A stretch of DNA of 64,000 bases from CAWBRT01 sp963832785 (GCA_963832785.1 CAWHVF010000004.1:1-64000); one strand, 5' to 3'; positions 1 to 9,624 are shown, numbered from the stretch's first letter. The notes: a model not told the origin generated them from the letters alone. A program made the numbers and translations.

Positions 1-515
1 AGCAGCACGCACACCGCGGAAGCCACATAACCGTAGGCGATGATGGCGAATGCCGTCGCCTGCATCGCCGCCAGCACAATGGCCATGACAATGAACGTCA
101 GCGACTCATGGAAGCTGAAAATGCCCGGCGGGCTGCCGAGCTGCTCTTCCGCATTCACCACGGCATCGGCGATCTGCTGGGTCTGGTCGGATTCGATCTG
201 TCCGGAAAGCCGCAAAGTCTCCTGCGTGATCAGGTCACTGAAGCTGTATCCGACGCCCGGAATGGCCGTCGAGTAAAAGGTCAGCATTCCCAGGCCGAGC
301 GAGATTAAAAGGATCAGGTCGGCGAAGCGGGCGAAGTTAAACCCGCCGCCGTGTCCGTGGGCGGCGGACAGGGCGGCCTTCAACCCGAACCAGACGATGA
401 GGATCACTGCCATGCCGCGAAACATGTTCAGGCCCATGGCCTGGAACGCCGCGCTCTTGGTGGTGAGCAACTGGCTGATGGCCTGCCCAAGAAACGTGAA
501 CGGGTTCTGATTCAT
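1..515 (-). CDS. virB6: TrbL/VirB6-like T4SS inner-membrane protein (partial)
   Basis: The reading frame begins at an ATG at 515, three bases after the stop of the virB5 gene, and stays open to the left edge, so only about 171 N-terminal residues are visible. The product has several long hydrophobic stretches: residues about 35-50, a second around 70-90, and two near the end of the visible part. VirB6/TrbL proteins are polytopic components of the inner-membrane translocation channel of type IV secretion systems. The call rests on these membrane segments and on the position as last gene after virB5 in a Trb-type operon. The frame is intact, unlike several of its upstream neighbours. Similarity to the family could not be measured here. 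Confidence 0.7.
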   Translation of the reverse strand, partial: MNQNPFTFLGQAISQLLTTKSAAFQAMGLNMFRGMAVILIVWFGLKAALSAAHGHGGGFNFARFADLILLISLGLGMLTFYSTAIPGVGYSFSDLITQETLRLSGQIESDQTQQIADAVVNAEEQLGSPPGIFSFHESLTFIVMAIVLAAMQATAFAIIAYGYVASAVCVL

Positions 516-518
516 CGC

Positions 519-1349
519 TTACCTTCCACTGGTGCTCAACGAAATCGACTGGATGGATGTGCTGACGCCACCGTTCACGTGCTGCATGGTGGTGGGAAAA
601 TTCTGCTGGAAATAAACAGCTTGATTGATGAGCCGGTTCTGCTCGTCCATGCGCTGCTTGTCCGCTAGTGCCTGTTGGGCAACGGCGGCGGCAAGAATCT
701 GGTTGGTGTCCTGCTGCGAGTGGATTTGGAGCAAGGTGGCGGTGTTGATCTTGCCTAGCACGGCCATCTCAGTCTGCTGGTTGGGGTCGGTCGAGTAGGT
801 GTCGGATTCGAGGTTGGCGAGCTTCTGGGCAAAAGCTGCGGAATTCGACCGCACGGTGCCCAGAGTTGAAAGTGTGCTGGTGAGCGTGCCCTGTCCTAAC
901 TCCGAGGTAGCGTACTGGTTCTTGATCGCCGCCTGGGTCAGAGTATCCTGCGAGGCAAGTCTGCTGCTGGAGTAGCTCTGCGGCTGGATCACGGCGCTGT
1001 TATAGGCGGCCGTGGCGCGGCTCGGGCTGCCGATATTCAATGCATCGACCCATGCGGCTGTGTTGCCATAGGTGTTCGGCGCCGACAGGTTAGTCCAATG
1101 CGAAAAGTTAGACTGATAGCGAGCCGCAAGGTTTTGCGGCATCCGCGACATCTGGTAGGCCAAGTTATACGCCAGAATGATCTGGTTGCGCGTCTGATTG
1201 GCCGTGGTGTACATCTGCTGCAACTGATGGAACTCATTGACGCCGTTGGCGTAGTTGGTGGAATCAAAGACTGCCCACTGGGCATGTGCCGAAGGCGCGA
1301 GCATCGCAGCGAACAGCAAAATGAAACAGCAAATCCTTCCTGATTTCAT
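519..1349 (-). CDS. trbJ: TrbJ/VirB5-like conjugal transfer protein
   Basis: The protein has about 276 residues, with a clear N-terminal signal peptide (basic start, hydrophobic core, cleavage after an A-x-A motif near residue 23). The rest is helix-rich, Gln/Ala-rich and periplasmic. That is the expected architecture of TrbJ/VirB5, the minor pilus-tip protein of conjugative type IV secretion systems. The ATG at 1349 is preferred over the one at 1361 because a GGAG sits six bases before it. The gene lies between virB10 and virB6 on the same strand, with only three bases separating it from virB6. It is intact although three genes upstream are frameshifted. Members of the family diverge strongly, so the exact subfamily is uncertain. 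Confidence 0.72.
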   Translation of the reverse strand: MKSGRICCFILLFAAMLAPSAHAQWAVFDSTNYANGVNEFHQLQQMYTTANQTRNQIILAYNLAYQMSRMPQNLAARYQSNFSHWTNLSAPNTYGNTAAWVDALNIGSPSRATAAYNSAVIQPQSYSSSRLASQDTLTQAAIKNQYATSELGQGTLTSTLSTLGTVRSNSAAFAQKLANLESDTYSTDPNQQTEMAVLGKINTATLLQIHSQQDTNQILAAAVAQQALADKQRMDEQNRLINQAVYFQQNFPTTMQHVNGGVSTSIQSISLSTSGR

Positions 1350-1414
1350 TCGAATCTCCATTTCGCCAGCCCACGGGCCGGCATGGTTATCGTCGGCGAT
1401 TACAGTTCACTGGC

Positions 1415-2655
1415 TCAGATGTTGGGCGGAACCGTGTGATTCTCATAGGCGGGCAGGAGCAGGTCCTGGGTGATATAGACCTTGATCCGGTGGCCTTCGC
1501 GAATGGTGATCGTCGGCGGAACGTTAATGAAGCGGTCGAGAACATGGGCGCTCTCCTGCGACAAACTGGCCGCCACTCCCTGCCGGTACATATCGGAGCC
1601 GCTTTGGTTGTAGCCGGCGTTGGTGGTGGCCTCCGCCGCGCCGGAGATGATGCCGAGCGCAATGGACGTGCCAAAGATTTGTAGATAGTGGTTGTTGATT
1701 TTGTCTTTCAGTCCGGTCTCGCCGGCCTGATCGAGGCCATGAAACTGGTCGAGGTCAACCGAGTAGCCGTCTGGCATGAGCATCCGGTGAAAGACAACCG
1801 CCAGGCGTTTTTGTCCAAAACCGGAGACCTTCTGCACCTCTCCCAGAATGAATGTCCCCTCGGGAATGAGCACGTGCTGCCGGTCCTGGCTATAGACGGG
1901 ATTGGTAACCATGACTTTGACCGGGCCGGAGAACTCGCCGTCCAGCCGATTCACCAGCGCAGTATCAATCGTCGTTCCCTCAAACAAGCACATAGGGCTG
2001 ACCAAGGGCGGAATTGACGCTCACTTCGGGAACGCGTTTCGTGGCCGCTCCGTTCGGTGATTTCAGAGCCGCCCTCTGCGCCAAGGTCGCAGAAACGCCA
2101 GTTGCGGGCTCCTGTTCCAAACTGCGAGCGAGCATACTCGGTTGAGTAACAGCGGAATGCGCAGCATTAGTGACCGGAACTAGATTTGACGCGAAGCGCG
2201 CTTTGAACTTCAGTGCCCGCTCAGCATCCTTTACCGGATCGCGTGGCGGATCGGTCGGCGGCTGGCCATTGCTGGCCGTAGTCGTACTTTGCTGGGCTGG
2301 TCCGCCCGCGCTGAGGAGGGCCCGGCGCTCAGCGGCTTTCTGCGTCTGGGCCTGCTGTTCGCTCTTTCTGCTGATCTTCCGTCAAATGGCGTTTCAGGTC
2401 TTCGATATTGCGCTGATTTGCGTCGTTGGAGAAGGCCGCCGGAATTCCGGCGCTCGGTTTCGTTGCAGGTTTAGCGCGGTTGTTGGAGAACAACACCGCC
2501 AACAGAATCAGCACGGCCAACCCCGCGATGACATAGGTTTGGCTCTGCTTCGGAACCACACCCTCCGGCTTCGGTCGGCGGTCGTGCAATTCCGCAGCCG
2601 CCGTGGATGGCGCCTCGATGGCGGGAGTTGTAAGAGTCTGTTTTGCCTCAGGCAT
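1415..2655 (-). pseudogene. trbI: TrbI/VirB10-like T4SS protein, two frameshifts
   Basis: VirB10/TrbI is the inner-to-outer-membrane scaffold of the T4SS core. The reading starts at 2655 with a short cytoplasmic N-terminus and one membrane helix (about residues 41-58). It then shifts frame near 2360, continues through a Pro/Gln/Ala-rich periplasmic linker, and shifts again near 1986. There the linker ends in a QPYVL motif and the new frame resumes with FEGTTID, the conserved entry to the VirB10 beta-barrel domain. The last frame carries the C-terminal domain down to 1415. The length, 1241 bases, equals 413 codons plus two bases, which fits two single-base insertions. Either the gene is decayed or the assembly has errors; no full-length protein can be made as written. 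Confidence 0.82.
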
Positions 2656-2664
2656 TGCCGCCTC

Positions 2665-3420
2665 CTACTGTGCCGCCCGCTCGAAGTCGAGCCGGTGCTT
2701 GCCAATTTCCAGATAGCCGTGATCGACGACCTTCGGAATGACGTAAGTTCCGTCCTTCAACTGGAAGTTGATGAGGTCCGGCTTGCCGTCTTTCAACTCG
2801 TAAATGGAGAACTTCTCCGTGGCCGCCGATTTGATGTAGGTAAACTGGCCGTCCTGGTAGATGGCGGACACCTTGAACGGCTTGTCGTTCCGGTAGCGTG
2901 TAGTCGAATTTCAAGTTCTTGGTGGGGTATTCGGAACGGAACTGCTCGACCGCCTGCGCGGCGTGTACCTGGGCAACTTGCGCCTGGGCTTGCGCTGCCG
3001 CAACCTCTGCCGCAGAAACCAGCTTGGGCGCGCCGCTGACAGCGGCAACTGCCGATAAATCCGAAGGCTCGATCACGACCTTGAGATCAGGATCGGCGGC
3101 TGCCACCTCTTCGAGGGTGAAGGAGTACACGTTGCCTTTGTCGGTAATTAGGTTCAGGTTGGAGTGGATGCCTGCCTTGGCCGGATGCAGGAAGCAATAG
3201 TTTCCGGCGGCGTCGATGATCCAGAAGTCTTTGTCGCCGGTGGCGACCTCCAGAATTTTCTCCGTCGCCGGAAGCTGAATCAGCGTTGTGTAGCGCATCT
3301 TGGCGCGTACACTGACGATGTCGTTGGAGTGGTACTTCACCACGCGAGCGGTCTGCTGGGCGAAGCCGCTGGCTGCGGCCAGCAGCAGAGAGAGCGTGAG
3401 TACAAGAGCTTGGTCTTCAT
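2665..3420 (-). pseudogene. trbG: TrbG/VirB9-like T4SS protein, frameshifted
   Basis: VirB9/TrbG is the periplasmic outer-membrane-complex protein of type IV secretion. The N-terminal two thirds has a signal peptide and the VirB9 pattern of short beta strands (RYTTLIQLPATEKI, KDFWII). The frame shifts near 2897. The C-terminal part then reads through the family motif 'ND KPFKV .. YQDG .F TYI' and 'ELKDGKPDLINF' to a stop at 2665. An ATG at 3420 with AAAGG just upstream is the natural start, but its frame moves into the main frame only through a second shift near 3403, inside the signal peptide. A GTG at 3427 would avoid this but gives an acidic N-terminus. The span is exactly 252 codons, consistent with one insertion and one deletion. 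Confidence 0.8.
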
Positions 3421-3423
3421 CGG

Positions 3424-5900
3424 TCACCTTTCGTTGTTTGAGATTGGGGATTTGGGATAGTCATGGGCAAGGCGCAGCAGTCCAACGTCCGCGCCGTAGC
3501 GGGCGAAATACTCTTGTTTGCGCAGGTTGTCGCGGGTGTTGTTGGTGCCGATCCAATAGCTGAGGGAATCCACCTCCAATACAAGCTTCTTGGTACTGCC
3601 AGGTTGGATCAACAGCAGGTCGCGTTTGGGAACGAGGCTTTCCAGAAGCTCAAGCTGCGTATCGTTGAACTGAAAGATTTCGGCGTACAGCTTGCGGTCG
3701 ATATTGGGGTTGGCGAGAAAGATTCTGGTCGGGCACGACTCGTTGACTACGTGCAGCATCTCGGATGCCTGCAACTCCACAACCGATTGAGTGGCCAGGA
3801 TCATCGCGGCGTTCTTCTTGCGCCAGGTCTTCTCGGCCCGCGTAATCCACTCGCGAATAGTGCGGTTCTTTAAGAAGATCCATGCTTCATCGATGACGAA
3901 GGCTTTGAATGTCGCGGCTGTTCCCCGGCTTTTCGATCTCGGATGACGCCCGCTGCAAAACATAGAAAAGCAGCGGCTCCAGAATGTCCGGATAGTCCGA
4001 CCAGCCATCGAAGTTAAAGGTCTGGAAGCGCGAGAAGCTGAGCGTATCCTCGGCGTTGTCGAACAGATACCCGAACTGTCCGGCCTGCGTCCATCGGTGC
4101 AGCCGCTCCCCCAGCGGCCCGAGGATGGAGGCGAAATTCGACAGCGTGCGGATTTCCAAAGGCAGCTTATAGGTGCGTTCGACGGCAGCAAACAGCGCCT
4201 TTTCATCATCCGGCGTCAGCTCATAACGGCCATTGGCCTCGATCAGAACCTTGGTGAATAAGTAAAGGAAGTTCAGGTTTTCGTGCGTTGGGTCGAGCGA
4301 AAATGGATTGATGGTGAAGCCGGGGTTCTTCAGACCGACATTGAGATACGTTCCCCCAAAGCCACGCGTGAGCGTCTCATAGCTGCCGCCAAGATCGAAG
4401 ATGAAGGTTAGTGGCTCGTACTTCTGCAATGACTGTATAAGGAAATTCAGTGTGAAGCTCTTGCCCGCACCGGTCGCGCCCAGCACAAGCGTGTGCGCCA
4501 CATCGTCCGAATGCAGATTCAGGTAATACGGCGTGCCATGCGCCGACTCCAGCACGGCCAGATATTCACGCTCCAGGTGGGCATTGCGCGTTTTGCCGGA
4601 ATCGACGGTAAACAGGAACGACAGGTCGGCATAATTCGAGTTCAGCGCCCACTGTTTGCGCAGATTGAACTGGCGGTTGCCGGGCGCGGTGGCAAAGAAA
4701 GCATTCAGCAGGTTGTAGTTCTCTTCATAAAGCAGGCCGTCATGGGTGGTGAACAGTTTCTGGAATTCGGCAACGGCGTGCTCCACTTTCACGCGGTCTT
4801 CGTCATAGATGACGGCCGAGAGGGTGAACTCGCCGAACGATTTGCCTTCCATGCCGAGCGCGGTCAGCGCCTCGCCCAACTCGGCGACAGCGGCTTCTTT
4901 TGAGTCGTCCACCAGTTCATCCCGCGGCCCCGTGTTCTGACGATCTTGCAAATTCGAAAGGAAGCTGGTCTTGGAGTTGTGGTAATGTCGGCGGCGCTTG
5001 TTGATCTCCTTGCGGGCCGCCGCGTTATCGACCGGATGCCATTCTGTAACGACGTGGAAATTTGCTCGGAATATCTAACAGTCCATTCAGTAATAAAGGA
5101 TGGGTTTCGCTGGGCAGCTCCTTCAGCGTCAGGACGCGCATAAAGTAGCCGTCCAGGCGCAAGTACCCGCGATACGCCTCCAGTTCGGAATCGCACAACT
5201 GCCAGTCAAGAAAGCGCGAGCCGTGCAGTCGCGCATTCTGAATTTTTGAGGGGCGGAAGTTAACGAGACGCCGGACAAGCCGGAAGATCCTCTCCGCCCC
5301 TAGCAACTCAACCTCGGCGAGGTCGCTAAGCTGCCCACTCAAGCTCTGGATTTTCTGTTGAAGCAGGAGCCGGTCGCGCTCGACTTCCTCATACAACAGC
5401 ATCCGTTGCTGACTTCCGGCCAAGAGCGACTTAAGCTGCTTGATCGAGCCGTGCGGGTCTTGCGGAAGCTGCGACAGGGCGTGCAGCAGGCCACTCTTGG
5501 CGAAGCTGCCATCGATCATCACCACCCAGAAGATTTCAATGCTGTACAGCCGGTCAGCCTTCGACCGGAGAAACCCCACGCGTTGTTCCACGGCCGCGCG
5601 CACCAGCGGGTTTTGATAATGCTCGTGTGGTACCTCGGGCCGGTTGTGCTTAAATATAATCTGATAGAGCCGCATCTTGTCATCGAGGCTACGGAAGGCC
5701 GCCTCCAGGCGCTTCACTGCGTAATCCCGGCCGGCATGGTCGAGACTCTCGTAATCAACCCCGCCGATCCTGAGCACTGCGCCAAGGTCGCCGGATTTCG
5801 TCAGGAACGCGTGCTCGTCCCAGAAGCCGTACAGGTTGATGTGCGCCTGCAACGATCCAGCTTCCTTCCAATCCTTCGTGATCTCGTCAACCTTGAACAT
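3424..5900 (-). pseudogene. virB4: TrbE/VirB4-like T4SS ATPase, two frameshifts
   Basis: VirB4/TrbE is the conserved ATPase that powers pilus assembly and substrate transfer. The N-terminal domain reads from an ATG at 5900, which overlaps the virB3 end by 14 bases. It shifts frame near 5060 at an AAATTT run, continues with the P-loop GATGAGKS (near 4460), and shifts again at a CCCC run near 3924. It then reads the Walker B motif VIDEAW and the C-terminal ATPase motifs to a stop at 3424. The span of 2477 bases equals 825 codons plus two bases, so two one-base insertions restore an 824-residue protein of normal family size. All catalytic motifs are still present, so the damage is recent or is a sequencing artefact. 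Confidence 0.87.
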
Positions 5901-6210
5901 TGCGCTTCGCGATCCCCATCTCCGTCGGTTGCCATTTCATCGGGTCATAACGGCGGCGGAACTTTGTTGAATTCAGTAGCACCCGCAAGATTTCCACGTC
6001 GTATTTGGTCGCCCGCTGCGCGGCAATTACTCCCACCACAAAGAGCAGGATTCCCCCAAGCAAGGAGTGCATGAGCGAAAAGATCGCGCCACCGGAGATC
6101 AGCGCGACGAAGAACAGACGGCGCTCCGCGCCCATGATGGTCAGTGGGCGGTTCATCGCCTTGAACACCTGGTTGTGTCGATATTCCCGTTGTGACGTGC
6201 CCTTTGCCAT
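5887..6210 (-). CDS. trbD: TrbD/VirB3-like T4SS membrane protein
   Basis: This is a 107-residue protein with two adjacent hydrophobic helices in the middle (about residues 28-65), bordered by basic segments. VirB3/TrbD is a small inner-membrane protein that works with VirB4, and in some systems is fused to it. The start at 6210 is chosen because a strong AGGAGGTG lies about nine bases upstream; the longer upstream reading belongs to shadow frame. The end overlaps the first codons of virB4 by 14 bases, which implies translational coupling. It sits 26 bases after virB2, in standard order. The frame is intact. Confidence 0.75.
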   Translation of the reverse strand: MAKGTSQREYRHNQVFKAMNRPLTIMGAERRLFFVALISGGAIFSLMHSLLGGILLFVVGVIAAQRATKYDVEILRVLLNSTKFRRRYDPMKWQPTEMGIAKRNVQG

Positions 6211-6236
6211 GCGCATCACCTCCTTCCTCTGCTGGG

Positions 6237-6563
6237 TTATGGAAATAGCCAGGACATGAAGTTCGCCGCTCCAATAGCCATGCCGACGCCGAAGACGATG
6301 CCGGCGAGCATTCGCTTCGACTGGCCTTCGCCGTAAGCGAACATCAATCCGCCGACAACGATGGCGACGAGCGATAACCCCTGCGCGATGGGACCGGTGA
6401 ATGAAGTCTTCAGGGCATTGACGGCATTCTCCCACGGCGAACTGCCGATGCCCTGCGCGTAGGCGGGCGCGGCGAGCAGGGCGATGAGCGTGACGGGGGC
6501 TAAGCGCCACAGGCGCGATCTCTTTGCTGGTTGTTGGGAAACTGGATTGGCTGGCTGCGGCAT
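6237..6563 (-). CDS. trbC: TrbC/VirB2-like conjugative pilin
   Basis: The precursor has 108 residues: a long basic signal region, a hydrophobic core, an A-x-A cleavage site before QGIGSS (around residues 35-38), then two hydrophobic segments joined by a short basic loop (GEGQSKR). This is the architecture of VirB2/TrbC pilins, which form the conjugative pilus after signal-peptide removal. The ATG at 6563 is preferred because GAAGGAGA lies just before it. It is the first gene of the T4SS operon. A 14-bp inverted repeat embedded in a longer element shared with the xis-int operon ends 73 bases upstream, so the promoter region is probably regulated there. Confidence 0.75.
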   Translation of the reverse strand: MPQPANPVSQQPAKRSRLWRLAPVTLIALLAAPAYAQGIGSSPWENAVNALKTSFTGPIAQGLSLVAIVVGGLMFAYGEGQSKRMLAGIVFGVGMAIGAANFMSWLFP

Positions 6564-6636
6564 TGGGTCTCCTTCCGAGTTTTCAAGCACAACGTGTGCT
6601 GCTGGATTTGGATGGAGAACGTAAGTAATAAACAAG

Positions 6637-6691
6637 TGGGCGATTATTGCTCTTTTGAGCCGACTTATTCCGTTTTGGCAATAATCGCCCA
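6637..6691 (-). promoter_or_regulatory. Operator-like element upstream of the virB operon (copy A)
   Basis: A perfect 14-bp inverted repeat (arms 6637-6650 and 6678-6691, GCGATTATTGC type) encloses a 27-bp spacer. Read on the minus strand, the whole 55-bp block closely matches 10597-10651 on the plus strand: GATTATTGCC, AAACGGAA, AGTCGG and TCAAAA are shared in the same order. Its proximal edge is 73 bases from the virB2 start. The other copy is 72 bases from the proposed xis start. The function as a shared regulator-binding site is inferred. Confidence 0.5.
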
Positions 6692-6805
6692 GCGGCGGTC
6701 CATGTGGCGCACGCAGGGGCGCTGAGCCCGTGGGGTGGGATAAACGAGACGCCTGCGATAGCAGGACTTCCGCAGACGGGTGGGCCACGGGCTTTTCAAA
6801 AAATG

Positions 6806-6840
6806 AGAAAAGGCGCCCGGAAAGTCCCCGAGCGCCTGAA
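6806..6840 (-). terminator. Rho-independent terminator after parB-like gene
   Basis: On the minus strand a GC-rich stem (arms 6812-6820 and 6828-6836, GGCGCTCGG / CCGGGCGCC with one mismatch) is followed by TTTTCTCATTTTTT. It lies 20-50 bases after the parB-like stop codon. Its sequence, including flanking GAAGTTGG-TTGGT, is partly repeated after the higA gene at 9765-9818. Confidence 0.7.
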
Positions 6841-6857
6841 GGGTGAAGTTGGATTGG

Positions 6858-8450
6858 TTATGCCGCGCTCTTTTTCACGGCCTTCTTTTCTTTCGTTTCC
6901 AGTTTGGCGCGTTTTGCGGCAAACTCCTGTTCGACGGTTTTGCGCAATTTGTCCGCATCTAAGCGATGCCGTTTTGCGGCCTCCATCAGCATATCCGGCT
7001 CGCTCTTGGGCGCGTGGTCCACGGTTTCCAGCAGCGCAATCTCAACCAACAGTTTGCACAGTTCGGCTTCGTCGGACTGCTTCAGCAGTTTGGCGATAGC
7101 CTGTTGCACCTGTGGGTATGTGACCTCGCTTGCTGTTCCCTCAACGAGTTTGTGCCGTCGCGCCAGTCGTTCTCTGCGCATCGGCTCAAGCTTGTTTACC
7201 AGCACAGTCGCCAGGAATCCAAGGTCGGCGCGGCTGAGTGAAGAACCGACGCGCTTAAGAACTTCGGCCAAAATGCGGTGCCGCACGGTGGCTTCAAGTT
7301 TCTGACGTTCGAGTTCCTCGCGGCGTTCTGCACGCTCTTTCGCTGTTTGCTCTGGAGTGCGGCGGTCAGCGAAGTGAACCGAGCAGGTCGGATCAGCACA
7401 AACCTTCACCACGCGCCCACGCTCGGTGCCGTCTACCACGATAGCCTCACTCATCTGCTTACAGGGTTTCTGGTGTGGTGAGAGCGGTGCCTTGGACTTG
7501 CCGCTCTTTGCGGAGAGATTCAGCGCAACATAGCGGTTGCGTCCAAGCACAGAATCATTGTTGCCACGTGTTCCGTAGCCGGTCGTGATCTGTACCAGCT
7601 TGGGCTTCTCTGAGACCTGCCGTTCGATGTGCTTAGCGAGCTTGTTGTTGTAACACGCGCCATCGGTGCAACTGTCCTTGGTCGCCTCGCCGAACAGCAG
7701 GGTGTTGAAGCCGGTGCGCTTCGGGCAGTTGGTGCAGCTTCCGGCTTCAGATACAAGGGACTCATCGTTCTTGTCGAACGGCACGGCATCAAGCGAGAGC
7801 AAGATGTTCTGCTCAATCCATGCCGTCAACTCCCGCACGGGCAGCAATACGCGGTTCTCTTTGCTACCGCTCCATACGCTACGGAATGCGGTGTCGAACG
7901 CGCGTTGCTGTTCTGACTGTGGTAGCTTGGCGATTTCAAGAGCATGGCCTACGCCAATCTGGTCGGCCAGAAAGGCTTCGGCAATCGATGGGATGAGTTC
8001 GGCCAAGCGCAGGCGAGTAGCCACGTAAGCCTGACTGCGGCCAATCTTGGCGGCTATACGAGCAACATCGTAGTGCGCACCATTGGCTTCGAGCATTGCT
8101 TTGTAGGCGAATGCCTCTTCCATCGGATGCACGCCTTCCCGTTGTCCGTTCTCGATTAGCTGGCATTCCAGAACTTCGATGTCGGACAGTTTCACGACGC
8201 GCGCCGGAACCTCTTCCAGCGCGGCGAGCTTGGCCGCCCGCAATCTGCGCGCTCCGGCGACGACTTCATATTTGCCGTCCTCGATGGTGCGGACAAGCAA
8301 AGGCTGTAACACTCCTTGCGCTTTGAAGCTCTCTGCCAGTTCCGCGAGGCTGTGCTCATCGAAGCGGCGGCGCGGGTTGGTGGACGATTCCTGTAACTGC
8401 GCTACGGGCAGGTTGCGATATTCGTGGTTACTGCGAATAGCGGTAGACAT
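6858..8450 (-). CDS. ParB/RepB/Spo0J-family protein of the mobile element
   Basis: The protein has 530 residues. The N-terminal 100 residues form a ParB-type nuclease-fold domain with the motifs NPRR.FDE, ESFKAQGVLQPLLVR and GARRLRA. A central helix-turn-helix follows (about residues 125-150, RIAAKIGRSQAYVATRL). A Cys cluster near residues 238-268 (CTNCP ... CTDGAC) and a further CKQM / CADPTC pair suggest metal binding. The C-terminal third is charged and helical. ParB-like proteins bind DNA in partitioning or regulation; on conjugative elements they often serve stability or control. No ParA is visible in the window, so partitioning is not demonstrated. It ends in a good terminator and lies between the T4SS operon and ardC. 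Confidence 0.8.
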   Translation of the reverse strand: MSTAIRSNHEYRNLPVAQLQESSTNPRRRFDEHSLAELAESFKAQGVLQPLLVRTIEDGKYEVVAGARRLRAAKLAALEEVPARVVKLSDIEVLECQLIENGQREGVHPMEEAFAYKAMLEANGAHYDVARIAAKIGRSQAYVATRLRLAELIPSIAEAFLADQIGVGHALEIAKLPQSEQQRAFDTAFRSVWSGSKENRVLLPVRELTAWIEQNILLSLDAVPFDKNDESLVSEAGSCTNCPKRTGFNTLLFGEATKDSCTDGACYNNKLAKHIERQVSEKPKLVQITTGYGTRGNNDSVLGRNRYVALNLSAKSGKSKAPLSPHQKPCKQMSEAIVVDGTERGRVVKVCADPTCSVHFADRRTPEQTAKERAERREELERQKLEATVRHRILAEVLKRVGSSLSRADLGFLATVLVNKLEPMRRERLARRHKLVEGTASEVTYPQVQQAIAKLLKQSDEAELCKLLVEIALLETVDHAPKSEPDMLMEAAKRHRLDADKLRKTVEQEFAAKRAKLETKEKKAVKKSAA

Positions 8451-8534
8451 GTTCTTTTCTCCTGTTGGTTGAAAGGGTGAAGGTCATGCGGACAGAGACA
8501 TCTCTCCTGTCCGCGCCGATATGGCACGGCGGGT

Positions 8535-9488
8535 TTAGGCGGCGGGTTGCGCCGCCTCCTCCGTGGTTGGGAATTGAGACTCCGGGGCTTCCTGCGAAAC
8601 GGGTTCTTCCGTCTGAATGGCCGCCAGGATTACGGAAGCCGTCCGCTGCACCATCTCAAGGCTCTCCATCAGCAACTCGGCGTTGCCGTGGTAAAGCTGG
8701 ATGTAAGAGGCGCTGGTATTGGCGTTCAGTCCAATGGCTTTGGCGACGACAAAGGCGACTGCTTCCGCTTCCGTTTCGCGTACTGCCTTGGTAGTTGCGG
8801 TGCGCCGTTCTGCTTTGTGTAGGAATTCGTGCGCCGTTTCGTGAACGAGAGCCGTAAATTCCTCGGGCTTGGTCTGTCCGGGCAGTAGAGCGATTCTTCC
8901 GCCGTAAGAAACTCCGAGAGCGGGTGCGATGTCTTCGCTGTATTCCAACTCGATTCCGCATAAAACAACAAATTTCCGCAGGCGGTCCAGATACGTGCCT
9001 ACTTCTCCGGTGGTCTCTCCAATCGTGGGAAGCGGTGCGCCTTCGGTCTGGGCTTCATCCCACACGTACACGCGGCGGAATCCGAGCAGTGCGGGCCGTT
9101 TCGAGTCTGCTTCTTCCGTGTCGGACGCCTGTTCACGCTTCCTGCGACGGGTGCCGATCATCGGCGCAAGAATGGCAATACCCTTCTCTCCACGCTTTAC
9201 GCGGCGTCCAAGCTCGTTCCATGTCCGCATCCCGGCAACATGCGTTGCTGTTGGCTTCTGACGCGCAATCAGCAGAACATTTCCGAACGAGTAGTTGTGA
9301 AAATGTGCCATTGCATCGAGAAACGCCGTGAGAGCTTCGCTTTGGCCGGTCTCAAGCTGCTGGATCAGGTATTGAACGTTTTCGCGGATGAGTTGCTGCG
9401 CGGTGGCTGGCTTCCGGTTATTGCTCCCGGAAGCTGCATTGACGGCGGCTGAGCCGCTGCTGCTGTTGTTGTTGCTTTGATATTCCAT
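8535..9488 (-). CDS. ArdC-like antirestriction protein / zinc peptidase
   Basis: The protein has about 317 residues. The N-terminal half is the ArdC ssDNA-binding domain (helical start ATAQQLIRENVQ, then FHNYSFGNVLLIARQ, the GMRTWNELGRRVKRGEKG motif and FRRVYVWDEAQT). The C-terminal half has a metallopeptidase HExxH motif (HETAHEFLH, near residue 225) with a downstream EAEAVAFVVA helix supplying a third ligand. ArdC-type proteins protect incoming conjugative DNA from restriction or coat it as single strand. The start at 9488 is chosen for the AAAGGAA before it; a longer reading would run through the large hairpin upstream. The position within a conjugative element supports the role. Confidence 0.82.
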   Translation of the reverse strand: MEYQSNNNSSSGSAAVNAASGSNNRKPATAQQLIRENVQYLIQQLETGQSEALTAFLDAMAHFHNYSFGNVLLIARQKPTATHVAGMRTWNELGRRVKRGEKGIAILAPMIGTRRRKREQASDTEEADSKRPALLGFRRVYVWDEAQTEGAPLPTIGETTGEVGTYLDRLRKFVVLCGIELEYSEDIAPALGVSYGGRIALLPGQTKPEEFTALVHETAHEFLHKAERRTATTKAVRETEAEAVAFVVAKAIGLNANTSASYIQLYHGNAELLMESLEMVQRTASVILAAIQTEEPVSQEAPESQFPTTEEAAQPAA

Positions 9489-9494
9489 TGTTTT

Positions 9495-9580
9495 TTCCTT
9501 TGTCTGCCCTGTGGGGCGTTTTTTTCTTTCACCCCGGAGCGCAGCGAAGGAAAAAACGCGGCACAGGCAGACAAGGAGGA
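9495..9580. repeat. Long imperfect inverted repeat upstream of ardC
   Basis: The left arm 9495-9530 and right arm 9546-9580 are near-complementary over about 35 bp, including TGTCTGCC/GGCAGACA, GCGTTTTTT/AAAAAACGC and CTTTC/GAAGG, with a 15-base loop. The left arm ends seven bases before the ardC start codon, so the hairpin would form in the 5' leader. It could act as a replication or transfer site, a regulator target or an RNA structure; the sequence alone does not decide. Confidence 0.7.
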
Positions 9581-9624
9581 ACAACAGAGGGCGAGGGTGC
9601 AGGCCCAAGAGGCGGGCGCGGCAA

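Noticed and set aside
2170..3039. 289-codon plus-strand frame across virB9/virB10
   Set aside because: Opposite to frameshifted but clearly recognisable T4SS genes; the product is low-complexity Arg-rich.
5887..6510. 207-residue version of virB3
   Set aside because: The extra 100 residues are an Arg-rich out-of-frame reading of virB2; a strong AGGAGGTG lies just before the ATG at 6210.
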